Positions 1-7,643 of a DNA stretch of 64,000 nucleotides are shown here, in pieces. The translations under genes and the position numbers were made by a program. The stretch lies in NCBI GenBank assembly GCA_016712525.1, contig JADJQX010000008.1, positions 682,001 to 746,000 on the forward strand, given 5' to 3'. Each line of letters opens with the position of its first letter. The stretch's first letter is position 1. Under the pieces are notes generated by a model. The model had not been told where the DNA came from, did not search any database, and saw only the letters and a list, made by a program, of their open reading frames with translations. Source of the DNA: Myxococcales bacterium. Lineage in GTDB: Bacteria; Myxococcota_A; Polyangia; Polyangiales; Polyangiaceae.

Positions 1-194
1 TACGTGAAGCTCTCCCCCTTGCCGTAGAGCAAGACGGCGCGGACGTCGTCGTCCTTCGAGAGGCGCTCGAACACCTCGGGGCACTCGCGCCAGAACTCGG
101 GACCGAGCGCGTTTCCTTTGCCGGGCCCGAGCATCGTCACCTCGGCGACGTGCCCCTCGACCTTCACCTCGAAGGCGCTGTAACCGTTCGTCAT
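1..194 (-). CDS. Enoyl-CoA hydratase/isomerase family protein, N-terminal part only
   Basis: Only the first 64 codons are in the window; the gene runs off the left edge. The visible part begins MTNGYSAFEVKVEGHVAEVT and continues with a GKGNALGPEFW segment, then a DDDVRAVLLYGKGESFT segment. That is the usual start of the crotonase fold (first beta strands plus the A-x-x-G-like CoA pocket region). Such enzymes hydrate or isomerise acyl-CoA thioesters in the cytoplasm. It lies 39 bases after the FAD oxidoreductase gene on the same strand, with an AAAGG-type ribosome site about 6 bases before the ATG. It is therefore probably the last visible gene of the marR operon. The substrate cannot be told from this fragment. 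Confidence 0.8.
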   Translation of the reverse strand, partial: MTNGYSAFEVKVEGHVAEVTMLGPGKGNALGPEFWRECPEVFERLSKDDDVRAVLLYGKGESFT

Positions 195-233
195 CGTTTA
201 CCTTTTTAGCCCTTGGCGGCCGCGGCCGCGCCC

Positions 234-1532
234 TCAGCCTCGAAGCTCGCGCACCTTCGCGCGGGCCTCGACGATGTTGTCCTCGATGGAGCAGTACGTC
301 CACCCTCCGTAGCGCCCGATCGTGTGGACGCCGCCCTTCGCCAAGACCTCGCGCACCCGGGCGACCTCGTGATTCGACTTCTGTGTAATATGCACATATG
401 CCGGGTCCATCAGCACGTGGTGCTCGGCGACGAGCTTCTGCCCGGTCACGACGCCCTCGCGCTCGAGGTCGGCGAGCACGCGCGGCAGGAGGACATCGGG
501 CGCGGGGACCTCGGCGTCCTTCGCGTAGCCGAGCTCCACGTAGAGGCTCATCCGGTCGGTGCCGAAGATGTTGTCGTAGAAACCTATGCGGTAGAACGAG
601 GTCTCCCGGGACGGGAAGTACATCCAGTGCACGTCGTCCGGGCCCTTGCGATCGAACCCGAGGTTGAACACGAAGACCTTGTTCCACGAGTACGTCGCGG
701 GGTCGTGAGGTACGCCCGAGAGCCGCACGAGCTTGTCGAGCGGGATCGAGGAGACGAGCGTGTCGAAGGCGATCTCACGCGACGACGTGCGCGCGACACG
801 GCGCTCGAGGTCGATCGCGACGAGGCGCTCGCGGAGGGCGATTTTCGAAGGATCCACGTCGCGGGCGATCGCGTTCACGTACTCGATGGCGCCGCCCTCG
901 GGGTAGGTGAAGGTCGCGTTGTACGAGTGGTTGTCGCTCGTGCGCATGTTCGCCACGATCTCGGTGAGATCGGCGTGCGGGAAGAAGCGCCCCATCGCGT
1001 CCTCGTCGAGGGTCGAGAGGTCGCACGCGTAGAGCTTCTCGTTGTACGGGACGAGGAACTTCTCGGCGATCGAGCGCCCGAAGCGCGCGTAGAGCATGTC
1101 CTTGAAGCTCCCCCGCTCCTGCGAGGGGGCGAGGTGCGCGTACTTTCCGAGCAGCTCCTTCGGGGCGCGCGCGAAGTAGAGGTCGACGAGGCAGTCGACG
1201 AAATCCTGTTTGGGGAGCTGGTGGATGTTCTTCTGGAACGGGAAGTCGACGCGCCCGCCGGGGTACGCGATGAAGCTCTTCTTCTCGACCGTCACGATGT
1301 TCTGGCCGGGCATGCGCTCGCGCAGGTAGGCCTCGATCTCGGGGTGCTTGAAGTGGAAGAAATGGCCCGAGTAGTCCCACACGAAGCCGTCTTTTTTGAC
1401 GGTCTTGCAGTACCCGCCGAGCTCGCCGTCGGCCTCGAGCACGAGGTAGCTCTCGCGAGGACCGAGCGCCGCGGCGGTGGCGAGGCCGCTCATGCCCGCG
1501 CCGACGATCAACGTGGAAACCTTCGTGATCAT
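234..1532 (-). CDS. FAD-dependent amine oxidase / protoporphyrinogen oxidase-like oxidoreductase
   Basis: 432 residues. The N-terminus carries a Rossmann dinucleotide motif (VGAGMSGLATAAAL, residues about 10-23) followed by an acidic residue in LVLEADGELGGY, the standard FAD-binding start of the amine oxidase / UDP-galactopyranose mutase-like superfamily. An SGHFFHFKHPEI segment around residue 55 is reminiscent of members that act on sugars or isoprenoids, but the substrate is unknown. The C-terminus has the expected second FAD contact (HTIGRYGGWTYCSIEDNIVEA). The ATG overlaps the stop of the DUF4166 gene by four bases, so the two are translationally coupled in the MarR-headed operon. Confidence 0.8.
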   Translation of the reverse strand: MITKVSTLIVGAGMSGLATAAALGPRESYLVLEADGELGGYCKTVKKDGFVWDYSGHFFHFKHPEIEAYLRERMPGQNIVTVEKKSFIAYPGGRVDFPFQKNIHQLPKQDFVDCLVDLYFARAPKELLGKYAHLAPSQERGSFKDMLYARFGRSIAEKFLVPYNEKLYACDLSTLDEDAMGRFFPHADLTEIVANMRTSDNHSYNATFTYPEGGAIEYVNAIARDVDPSKIALRERLVAIDLERRVARTSSREIAFDTLVSSIPLDKLVRLSGVPHDPATYSWNKVFVFNLGFDRKGPDDVHWMYFPSRETSFYRIGFYDNIFGTDRMSLYVELGYAKDAEVPAPDVLLPRVLADLEREGVVTGQKLVAEHHVLMDPAYVHITQKSNHEVARVREVLAKGGVHTIGRYGGWTYCSIEDNIVEARAKVRELRG

Positions 1533-2095
1533 TGTCGATTTTCTCCGTGTTGGCCCACGTGCATGAGACCTTCGTAGGCGACGAGCAAGCCCACGATGGG
1601 CAGCCGGACCGAGACCGAGATGCGCGCCGAGCCCTCGTCGTTCGGCGCGACGCGCCCTTCGGCCTTAGGGCCGAGCCAGAGCGGGAGGGAGACCGTGAAC
1701 GCGCCGCGGCCGAGGGTCGTCTTTTCGTGGCGGTACACGAGGGCCCCCGACGGCTCGACCTCGAACGCAAAGTGCACGGCGAGGCCCGAGAGCGCCTCGA
1801 CCACCCGACCGCCGAGGACCCACTGCTCGGTGCGAACGACGTGCCCGTCGTACGAGCGGGTCCAGCGAAATCCGCGGCCCTCCGGGGCCACCTCGAGCGT
1901 GACCGGGCAGGCACGACGCGCGGGGGGCGCGCCAGAGACACGGGCGAGCGCACGCGCGAAGAACGAGCGGCCGTGGGTCACGTCGAGGGTACCTCGCGCC
2001 GAGAAGCGCGCCCCGTGCATCGCACGAACGGCGGGCGCGAGGTCTCCATAGAGTGGCCCGAGCACCTCGCGGTACGGGCTCTCGGGCTCACCCAA
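1529..2095 (-). CDS. DUF4166 domain-containing protein
   Basis: 188 residues from a GTG start. The protein opens with a YREVLGPLYGDLAPAVRAMHG segment and a later TLEVAPEGRGFRWTRSYDG segment, the pattern of the DUF4166 family, whose function is unknown. No signal peptide or membrane span is visible, so it is probably cytoplasmic. It overlaps marR upstream by eight bases and the FAD oxidoreductase downstream by four, which makes it the middle gene of a coupled operon. DUF4166 domains often accompany or are fused to FAD/NAD oxidoreductases, so a role next to its neighbour is plausible but inferred. Confidence 0.75.
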   Translation of the reverse strand: MGEPESPYREVLGPLYGDLAPAVRAMHGARFSARGTLDVTHGRSFFARALARVSGAPPARRACPVTLEVAPEGRGFRWTRSYDGHVVRTEQWVLGGRVVEALSGLAVHFAFEVEPSGALVYRHEKTTLGRGAFTVSLPLWLGPKAEGRVAPNDEGSARISVSVRLPIVGLLVAYEGLMHVGQHGENRQ

Positions 2096-2603
2096 GCCGC
2101 CGCTCCGCCTCGAGGTACGAGAGAGACGACGCGAGCATCGCCTCGAGCGCCGCGCCTTGGCCCTCGCCGAGCGCCGCGACGAGGCCCGCCTCGAGCTGAG
2201 CGAGCTGGGCCGTCACGTCCGAGACGGCCTTTTTTCCCCGTGGCGTGAGCTTCACGCGCTTGGCTCGGCCGTCCTCGGGGTCGGCCTCGCGCACGAGGAG
2301 GCCTTCGCCTTCGAGCTCCTCCACGAGCTGACCGGTCGCCTGCTTGGTGACCCCGAGGCGCGACGCCAAGACCGTGAGGCGCGTGCCCTCCGCGTCCACG
2401 TAGGGCAAGAGCCTCGCGTGAGACGGCCTCGCCTCGGCGCGCACCCGCTTGAGGCGCGCCACGAGCACCTCGTCGAGGAGCCGCGCGGCGCGGAGGAGCT
2501 TCTGTCCGGCGCTCTCGGAGGGCGGAGACACGTCGGGGTCCTGGGCGGCTCTCTGCGCTCTCCCGGGCTTCGGCGGGCGGGGCGCGGTCTTCGGGCGGTC
2601 CAT
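2088..2603 (-). CDS. MarR-family transcriptional regulator
   Basis: 171 residues from the ATG at 2603 (MDRPKTAPRPP). A longer reading is possible but would run through the operator. After a basic, proline-rich N-terminus, residues about 60-140 form the winged helix-turn-helix: TRLTVLASRLGVTKQATGQLVEELEGEGLL is the recognition region (written here in parts TRLTVLASRLGVTKQ and ATGQLVEELEGEGLL) and VREADPEDGRAKRVKLT is the beta wing with the family's D-x-R-x-x-R-like signature. It heads the operon with DUF4166, an FAD oxidoreductase and an enoyl-CoA hydratase. The palindrome at 2635-2649 lies immediately upstream, so autoregulation is likely. The ligand is unknown. Confidence 0.88.
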   Translation of the reverse strand: MDRPKTAPRPPKPGRAQRAAQDPDVSPPSESAGQKLLRAARLLDEVLVARLKRVRAEARPSHARLLPYVDAEGTRLTVLASRLGVTKQATGQLVEELEGEGLLVREADPEDGRAKRVKLTPRGKKAVSDVTAQLAQLEAGLVAALGEGQGAALEAMLASSLSYLEAERRLG

Positions 2604-2634
2604 GCGATGGTCGTAGGCCGGCCCACCGTAACTT

Positions 2635-2649
2635 GTCAACATAGTTGAC
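2635..2649. promoter_or_regulatory. Perfect inverted repeat, probable MarR operator
   Basis: GTCAAC-ATA-GTTGAC: two perfect 6-base arms around a 3-base centre, in the divergent gap between marR (leftward) and lolD (rightward). On the minus strand a TTGACA hexamer (2639-2634) lies in one arm, with a TACGAC hexamer 18 bases on (2615-2610), so a bound repressor would cover the -35 box of the marR promoter. The arrangement fits autorepression; the operator role is inferred from position and symmetry. Confidence 0.6.
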
Positions 2650-2709
2650 GAATGCCGACCGAGGGTCACAACCTCCCTCTTCGCCGGCGATCTTTGCTAA
2701 GAGCGGGGC

Positions 2710-3450
2710 GTGCCGAAGCCGCTCGTCGTCGCGTCGAACGTCAAGAAGTCCTTCCTCCACATGGGGAGCTCGCTCGACGTCCTCCAGGGCATCGATCTCA
2801 CGATCGACGAGGGAGAGCTCGTGGGGATCGTCGGGCAGTCCGGCGCGGGAAAGAGCACGTTCCTCCACTGCATCGGCACCCTCGACGTGGTGAGCACGGG
2901 CTCCCTCAAGCTCGCCGGCGAAGAGCTCTCGACCATGTCGAGCGCCAAGCTCGCGGGGCTACGGAACCGCCTCATCGGCTTCGTCTTCCAGTTTCATCAC
3001 CTCCTGCCCGAGTTCAACGCCCTCGAGAACGTGATGATGCCCGGGCTCATCCAGGGCCGACCGCGCAAAGAGCTCGAGAACCAGGCCATGGCGCTCCTCA
3101 CCGAGGTCGGCCTCGAGAAGCGGGCCTCGCATCGGCCCGGCGAGCTGTCGGGTGGCGAGCAACAGCGCGTCGCGCTCGCGCGTGCCCTCGTGCTCGAGCC
3201 GAAGCTCCTCTTGGCCGACGAGCCCACGGGAAACCTCGACTCGCGCACGTCGGATCAGATCCACGAGCTCTTCTTCTCGATCAACAAGACGCGCGGGACG
3301 ACCATCGTCGTCGTCACGCACAACATGGCGCTCGCCGACAGCATGCCCCGCAAGGTCACGCTCCGGGACGGGCGCGTCCTCCACGACGAGCGCCGCGAGT
3401 CGGGCCCGTACCGAAACGACTCCGGCCCCGCGGCGACGAGCGAGGCATGA
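2710..3450 (+). CDS. lolD: ABC transporter ATP-binding protein, LolD type
   Basis: 246 residues from a GTG start. It has all the marks of an ABC ATPase: Walker A GQSGAGKST (about residues 43-51), Q-loop FVFQFHHLLPEF, signature LSGGEQQRVALARAL, Walker B LLLADEPTGNLD and the switch histidine in VVVTHN. The FHHLLPEFNALENVMMP segment matches LolD, which powers extraction of lipoproteins from the inner membrane to LolA. No LolC/LolE permease gene is adjacent, so the partner must be encoded elsewhere. The related MacB/FtsE families cannot be fully excluded. Its stop overlaps the next ATG (ATGA). Confidence 0.82.
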   Translation: MPKPLVVASNVKKSFLHMGSSLDVLQGIDLTIDEGELVGIVGQSGAGKSTFLHCIGTLDVVSTGSLKLAGEELSTMSSAKLAGLRNRLIGFVFQFHHLLPEFNALENVMMPGLIQGRPRKELENQAMALLTEVGLEKRASHRPGELSGGEQQRVALARALVLEPKLLLADEPTGNLDSRTSDQIHELFFSINKTRGTTIVVVTHNMALADSMPRKVTLRDGRVLHDERRESGPYRNDSGPAATSEA

Positions 3451-4361
3451 GCGAGGGCACGCCGGTCTGCGTGGGCGCGTTCCCCATGCCCGGTATGCTC
3501 GTCGACGACGCCGAGGGGAGCCGCGTCCCCGAAGGCTTCCCGCCCGTGGTCGACGCGCACGTGCACCTCTTCCCGGACCGCGTCTTCGAGGCCATCTGGC
3601 GCTGGTTCACCGCGCACGGTTGGCCGATCCGCTACCCGCTCCGCTCGAGCGAGGTCATCGCCTTCCAGAAGGCGCGCGGGGTCTCGGGGGTGATCGCGCT
3701 CACCTACGCCCACACGGCCGGCATGGCGCGATCGCTCAACGCGTACATGGCGGAGATCGCCGCGAGCGATCCCTTCGTCACGGGCCTCGGGACGGTGCTC
3801 CCGGGCGAGCCCGACGCGGTAGGGATCGTCGAAGAGGCGTTCGCGATGGGCCTCTCGGGAATCAAGCTCCACTGCCACGTGCAGTGCTTCTCACCGGACG
3901 ACGAGGCCCTCGAGGGCATCTACGACGCCTGCGCGCGCCACGGCAAACCCATCGTCGTGCACGCCGGGCGCGAGCCCAAGAGCGCCGCCTACAAGTGCGA
4001 TCCCCACGCGCTCTGCTCGGCCGAGCGTACGCGGCGTGTCCTCGAGAGGCACCCGCGCCTCACGCTCGTCGTGCCCCACCTCGGCGCCGACGAGTACGAC
4101 GCCTACCTCGCGCTCCTCGAGCGCTACGACAACCTCTGGCTCGACACGACCATGGTCCTCGCCGACTACTTCGGCGCGCGGCCGAGCCCGCTCTTCTTCG
4201 CGCGCCCCGAGCGCATCCTCTACGGGACCGACTTCCCGAACCTTCCGTACGCGTGGGATCGCGAGCTCGTGAGGCTCGAAGCGCACGGGGTGAAGGAGCA
4301 CGATCTGCCCGCCATCTTGGGCGAGAACACGCGGCGTTTGTACGGGCTCGGGCCTATTTAG
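3447..4361 (+). CDS. Amidohydrolase family (TIM-barrel metal-dependent hydrolase)
   Basis: 304 residues; the ATG overlaps the lolD stop by four bases. Metal-site motifs appear in barrel order: VDAHVHLF (H-x-H, about residue 35), KLHCHVQCF mid-protein, VVHAGREP (about 175), VVPHLGADE (about 210) and GTDFPNLPYAWD near the end with the acidic ligand. This is the amidohydrolase-2 layout (gamma-resorcylate decarboxylase / ACMS decarboxylase-like and TatD-like relatives). These are soluble enzymes that hydrolyse or decarboxylate small substrates. The substrate is not identifiable. Coupling to lolD is unusual and not explained by known function. Confidence 0.8.
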   Translation: MSEGTPVCVGAFPMPGMLVDDAEGSRVPEGFPPVVDAHVHLFPDRVFEAIWRWFTAHGWPIRYPLRSSEVIAFQKARGVSGVIALTYAHTAGMARSLNAYMAEIAASDPFVTGLGTVLPGEPDAVGIVEEAFAMGLSGIKLHCHVQCFSPDDEALEGIYDACARHGKPIVVHAGREPKSAAYKCDPHALCSAERTRRVLERHPRLTLVVPHLGADEYDAYLALLERYDNLWLDTTMVLADYFGARPSPLFFARPERILYGTDFPNLPYAWDRELVRLEAHGVKEHDLPAILGENTRRLYGLGPI

Positions 4362-4374
4362 GTCGATCGACCTA
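4359..4374. repeat. 16-bp perfect palindrome between convergent genes
   Basis: TAGGTCGATCGACCTA begins on the amidohydrolase stop codon and lies in the 47-base gap facing the ybbR stop. It is flanked by a direct repeat of CCTATTT (4353-4359 and 4371-4377). It could act as a short hairpin for transcription end, although no run of T follows on either strand. Confidence 0.4.
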
Positions 4375-4408
4375 TTTCAGTCGGAGGCCGCCGTGCGCGC
4401 GGGACGGA

Positions 4409-5317
4409 TCACCACTTCAGCACCACCGACGACGGCGTCACGTGGGCCTCGCACCCGTCGACGGCGACCACGACGGGCGCCGACACGCTGCCCGAGGCCT
4501 CCTTCGAGGTGACCTCGGCCTGCGGGACGACCTGCTCGGTGCGGAGCTGACGCACGATCTCGGGTGGGCACACGAGGCGCACGTCGACCTCGGCCGGCTT
4601 CGCCTTCGCCTTCGTGTTTCCGACCACCACCACGGCGAGGCGCGAGAAGGGGCGCTCGGCCGTCTCGCGGACGATGTTCGCGGTGACGAACACGGTGGGC
4701 GGCTCGGCGCGCATACGCGGCGGGAGGGCCACGATCGGGAGCTGACGCGGGTAGGAGCCCTCGGAGAGCCCGCGCACGTCGAACGCACCGACCTTCACGT
4801 CCTGCATGGCCATGACGTCGCTCGCGGGCCCCGTGACGCTGACCTTCGTCGGCTCGGCGAGCGGCGCGCCCTTGACGACGTACCCGGCCGCCGGCGTGCC
4901 GACGACCGAGACCTGCACGGGCACGTCCCTCTTGATGCGATCTTCCCACTCGACGTCGATACCCGCCGGATCGAACTCGATCACCTCGAAGCGCGCGCCC
5001 GCCGGCCCGCGCACCATGCGAGGCTCGAACGTGACGTGGCCCGAGCGCGCGCCGCGCAGGTCGACCTGGAGCCCGAGAGAGCTCGCGCGGAGGTTGTCGA
5101 GCTCCGCGCCCGTGCCCTTGATGGTGATCCGCACGCCCGGCGGGAGCATCGTGGCGAGCACCTTGTCCTCGCGGTCGGGGAGCTGCGCCTCGAGGTTCAC
5201 GACGACGCTCTTCGCGTCTTGTCCGCTGTGGCTCTGAGAATAGAGCGCGAGCGCGCAGAGCAGGCTCAAGACCTTGAGGCGCCAGTTCTCGAGCACGGCG
5301 TCGACGATGACCGCCAT
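4409..5317 (-). CDS. YbbR-like (CdaR) regulator of diadenylate cyclase
   Basis: 302 residues. An N-terminal membrane anchor (residues about 13-30, LKVLSLLCALALYSQS) is followed by repeated YbbR-type beta modules in the cell envelope space, ending in SVVLKW. In Gram-positives CdaR binds CdaA at the membrane and modulates cyclic di-AMP synthesis. Here the ATG shares one base with the cdaA stop (TGATG), preserving the cdaA-cdaR pairing. The usual third gene, glmM, is not next to it; the next gene is convergent. Confidence 0.85.
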   Translation of the reverse strand: MAVIVDAVLENWRLKVLSLLCALALYSQSHSGQDAKSVVVNLEAQLPDREDKVLATMLPPGVRITIKGTGAELDNLRASSLGLQVDLRGARSGHVTFEPRMVRGPAGARFEVIEFDPAGIDVEWEDRIKRDVPVQVSVVGTPAAGYVVKGAPLAEPTKVSVTGPASDVMAMQDVKVGAFDVRGLSEGSYPRQLPIVALPPRMRAEPPTVFVTANIVRETAERPFSRLAVVVVGNTKAKAKPAEVDVRLVCPPEIVRQLRTEQVVPQAEVTSKEASGSVSAPVVVAVDGCEAHVTPSSVVLKW

Positions 5318-6465
5318 CAGACCTTCCCCTCGCCCGAGTCGACCCCGGGCACGTCGGGCTCCTTCGGGGCCTCGCCAGGTCGCGGCACGGGGTCCATCTT
5401 CGGCATCGGCCGCGAAAGCTCACCCACGGAGACGACGCTCGGCACGGACTCTTCGGGGATCGGTACGGTGACGGCTTTCATCGTGCCGGGCATCGGCGTC
5501 GCGGAGCGGGCCCCCTTGACGGGGAGGAGCGAGCCAGGGAGCGGCGTCTTCCCGACGGGCACGAGCGAGCCGGGGAGCGGCGTCTTCGCGACGGAAGGCG
5601 CCTTCGGGATCGTGCTCGATCGAGCGGGCTTTTCGGGAGCTTGGGGCCTCGCGACGGCCGCCCCCTTCTTCTTCGCGGGCTTCTTGCCGAAGAGGCCCGC
5701 GAGCGCCTCTTTGAGCGCGGCGCCGTCCACGTTCGGCACGATGTTTCCGTTGAAGAAAAAACTAATAGTTCCGCGCTCTTCGGAGACGACGACCACCACC
5801 GCGTCGGTCTCGTCCGTGATGCCGATCGCGGCGCGGTGACGCGTGCCCATCGACTTGTCGAGGACCTTCGTGTCGGGGAGCGGGAAGAAGACGCCGGCCT
5901 TCGCGACGCGGAGGTTCCGAATGATGATGGCCCCGTCGTGGAGCTTGTTCGCGCCCTCGGGTACGAAGAGCGAGACGAGCAGATCGCGCTGCACGGCGGC
6001 GTCGATGGTGGTGCCCTGGGCGTTCGCGAACTCGTCGAGGTTCGCCTCTTGCTCGAGGCAGATGATCGCGCCCATACGATGGCGGGCGAGCTCCGTCGCC
6101 GCGGCGACGATCTCGTCGATCACGCGCGTCTCTTGTTGGCGCGTGAGCCCTCCGACGAGCGCGCCAGAGCCGACGCGCATGAGGCCGCGCCGGATGTCGT
6201 TCTGGAAGACCACGACGACGAGCACGAAGATCGACGAGAGCAGCGACGAGAGCACGGCGAACGTGGTCACGAGGCCGGCCCACCGAGCCACCACGTACCC
6301 GAGCAAGATGAGCCCGAGGCCGAGGCCCATCTGCATCGCGCGGGTTCCCCGAAGGACGAGGAGCGCGCGGTAGATGAGGTAGGCGACGATGAGCAGGTCG
6401 ACGACGTCGATCGCCACCTGGGTCGCCGGTCGGCGCGAGAAGAGCTGGAGGAGGCCCTCTAACAC
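5317..6465 (-). CDS. cdaA: Diadenylate cyclase CdaA with long C-terminal tail
   Basis: 382 residues from a GTG that overlaps the folP stop by seven bases. Three transmembrane segments (about 22-38, 46-60, 66-86) precede a DisA_N cyclase domain. The cyclase domain has the catalytic DGA (177-179, in KLHDGAIII) and RHR (209-211, in GTRHRAAIG) motifs needed to join two ATP into cyclic di-AMP. Both motifs are intact, so activity is expected. Typical CdaA is about 270-280 residues. This one carries about 110 extra residues rich in Pro, Lys and Ala, including a near-repeat of KTPLPGSL, facing the cytoplasm. Neighbours are folP upstream and ybbR downstream in one operon. Confidence 0.9.
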   Translation of the reverse strand: MLEGLLQLFSRRPATQVAIDVVDLLIVAYLIYRALLVLRGTRAMQMGLGLGLILLGYVVARWAGLVTTFAVLSSLLSSIFVLVVVVFQNDIRRGLMRVGSGALVGGLTRQQETRVIDEIVAAATELARHRMGAIICLEQEANLDEFANAQGTTIDAAVQRDLLVSLFVPEGANKLHDGAIIIRNLRVAKAGVFFPLPDTKVLDKSMGTRHRAAIGITDETDAVVVVVSEERGTISFFFNGNIVPNVDGAALKEALAGLFGKKPAKKKGAAVARPQAPEKPARSSTIPKAPSVAKTPLPGSLVPVGKTPLPGSLLPVKGARSATPMPGTMKAVTVPIPEESVPSVVSVGELSRPMPKMDPVPRPGEAPKEPDVPGVDSGEGKV

Positions 6466-7349
6466 GAGACCACCTCGACGCCGCCGCGACGCGGGCCATG
6501 CGCCCCGAGCGCCGCCGAAAGAGAGAGGGCCTGGCGCGTCTCTTTCACGTCGTGCACACGGACGATCGCCGCGCCGGCTGCCTGCGCCGCGACCGCCGCG
6601 GCGATCGAGGCGCCGAGGCGCGCCGTGGGGGGGCATTCTCCGGCGGCGAGGGTGAGGAACGACTTTCGGCTCGCGCCCACGAGCACCGGGTGGCCGGCGC
6701 GCGCCACGAGCTCGGACGTGCGACGGAGGAGCTCGAGGGAGTGCGACGAGCTCTTCGAAAACCCGAGCCCCGGATCGACGACGAACGCGCGAACGCCACG
6801 TTTTTCGGCCTCGTTGCGGGCGACGTCGAGGTCACGGAGCACGTCGTCGACGACGTCGCCGTAGGCATCCTCCGGCCACACGCCGAAGCCGGCCATGGCC
6901 TCTTGATGCCCGCGCGCATGCGAGAGCACCAGCACCGCACCGTAGGAGGCGACCACCTCGGCGAGCTCTGGCTCCGACAGCGACGAGACGTCGTTCACGA
7001 CGTGCGCGCCGAGCTCGAGGGCGCGGGCGGCGACCCTGGCCGACGTCGTATCGACCGACACGAAGCCCCGCGCGCTCGCGTGACGAACGGCGCTAGAAAC
7101 GCGGCGGATTTGCTCGTCGGCGCTCACCCGCGGGGCCCCGGGACGGGTCGACTCACCGCCCACGTCGACCACGAACGCGCCATCGTCGAAGAGGGCGTCG
7201 ACGTGCGCGACGGAGGCATCGGCCTCGAAAGTGCGGCCACCGTCGCTGAAGCTGTCGGGGGTGACGTTGCACACGCCCATCACGGCGGCCTCACCACGCG
7301 CGACGACGCGGGCGAGCTCCTCCATGAAACGTGTGGACCTGTCACTCAA
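6459..7349 (-). CDS. folP: Dihydropteroate synthase
   Basis: 296 residues. It makes dihydropteroate from p-aminobenzoate and 6-hydroxymethyl-dihydropterin diphosphate in folate synthesis. Motifs are the pterin/diphosphate loop VCNVTPDSFSDGG (about residues 26-38), DVGGESTRPGA (62-72), a VVDPGLGF segment, GASRKSFL (about 223) and RVHDVKETRQAL near the end. Length is normal for the family. It starts the leftward folP-cdaA-ybbR operon; 294 bases separate it from the divergent SUMF1-like gene. The folP-cdaA adjacency recurs in some delta-proteobacterial-type genomes as general knowledge, but I cannot confirm that here. Confidence 0.95.
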   Translation of the reverse strand: MSDRSTRFMEELARVVARGEAAVMGVCNVTPDSFSDGGRTFEADASVAHVDALFDDGAFVVDVGGESTRPGAPRVSADEQIRRVSSAVRHASARGFVSVDTTSARVAARALELGAHVVNDVSSLSEPELAEVVASYGAVLVLSHARGHQEAMAGFGVWPEDAYGDVVDDVLRDLDVARNEAEKRGVRAFVVDPGLGFSKSSSHSLELLRRTSELVARAGHPVLVGASRKSFLTLAAGECPPTARLGASIAAAVAAQAAGAAIVRVHDVKETRQALSLSAALGAHGPRRGGVEVVSC

Positions 7350-7643
7350 AACGAACCTCCGGGCGAAGGCCCGCCTCGGTGGTTCCTGAGGTCGTCACAC
7401 GACGACGCGTGTGCCGCGCGGTGCGTTCCTTGGAGCCTTCGACAGAACCCTCGCCTCATTGCCGTAGCAAGGTCTGGACCCGCGGGCAATGCGTTTGGCC
7501 CCACGTCGATCGACGCTTCGGCAGGTGCCGCCGCTCACCCTTCGTGGGCTCCTGATCGTGACAGACGAGGGGCGCTCGCGCAACCGAGGTTCTTCGCAAA
7601 AAAACGTCTTGATTTCGTACATTTCGAACCAAGGCTTTCATGT

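Noticed and set aside
7350..7643. Hidden gene in the folP/SUMF1 gap
   Set aside because: Short frames on both strands lack ribosome sites and coherent sequence; it looks like a divergent regulatory gap, with no clear promoter that I can name.
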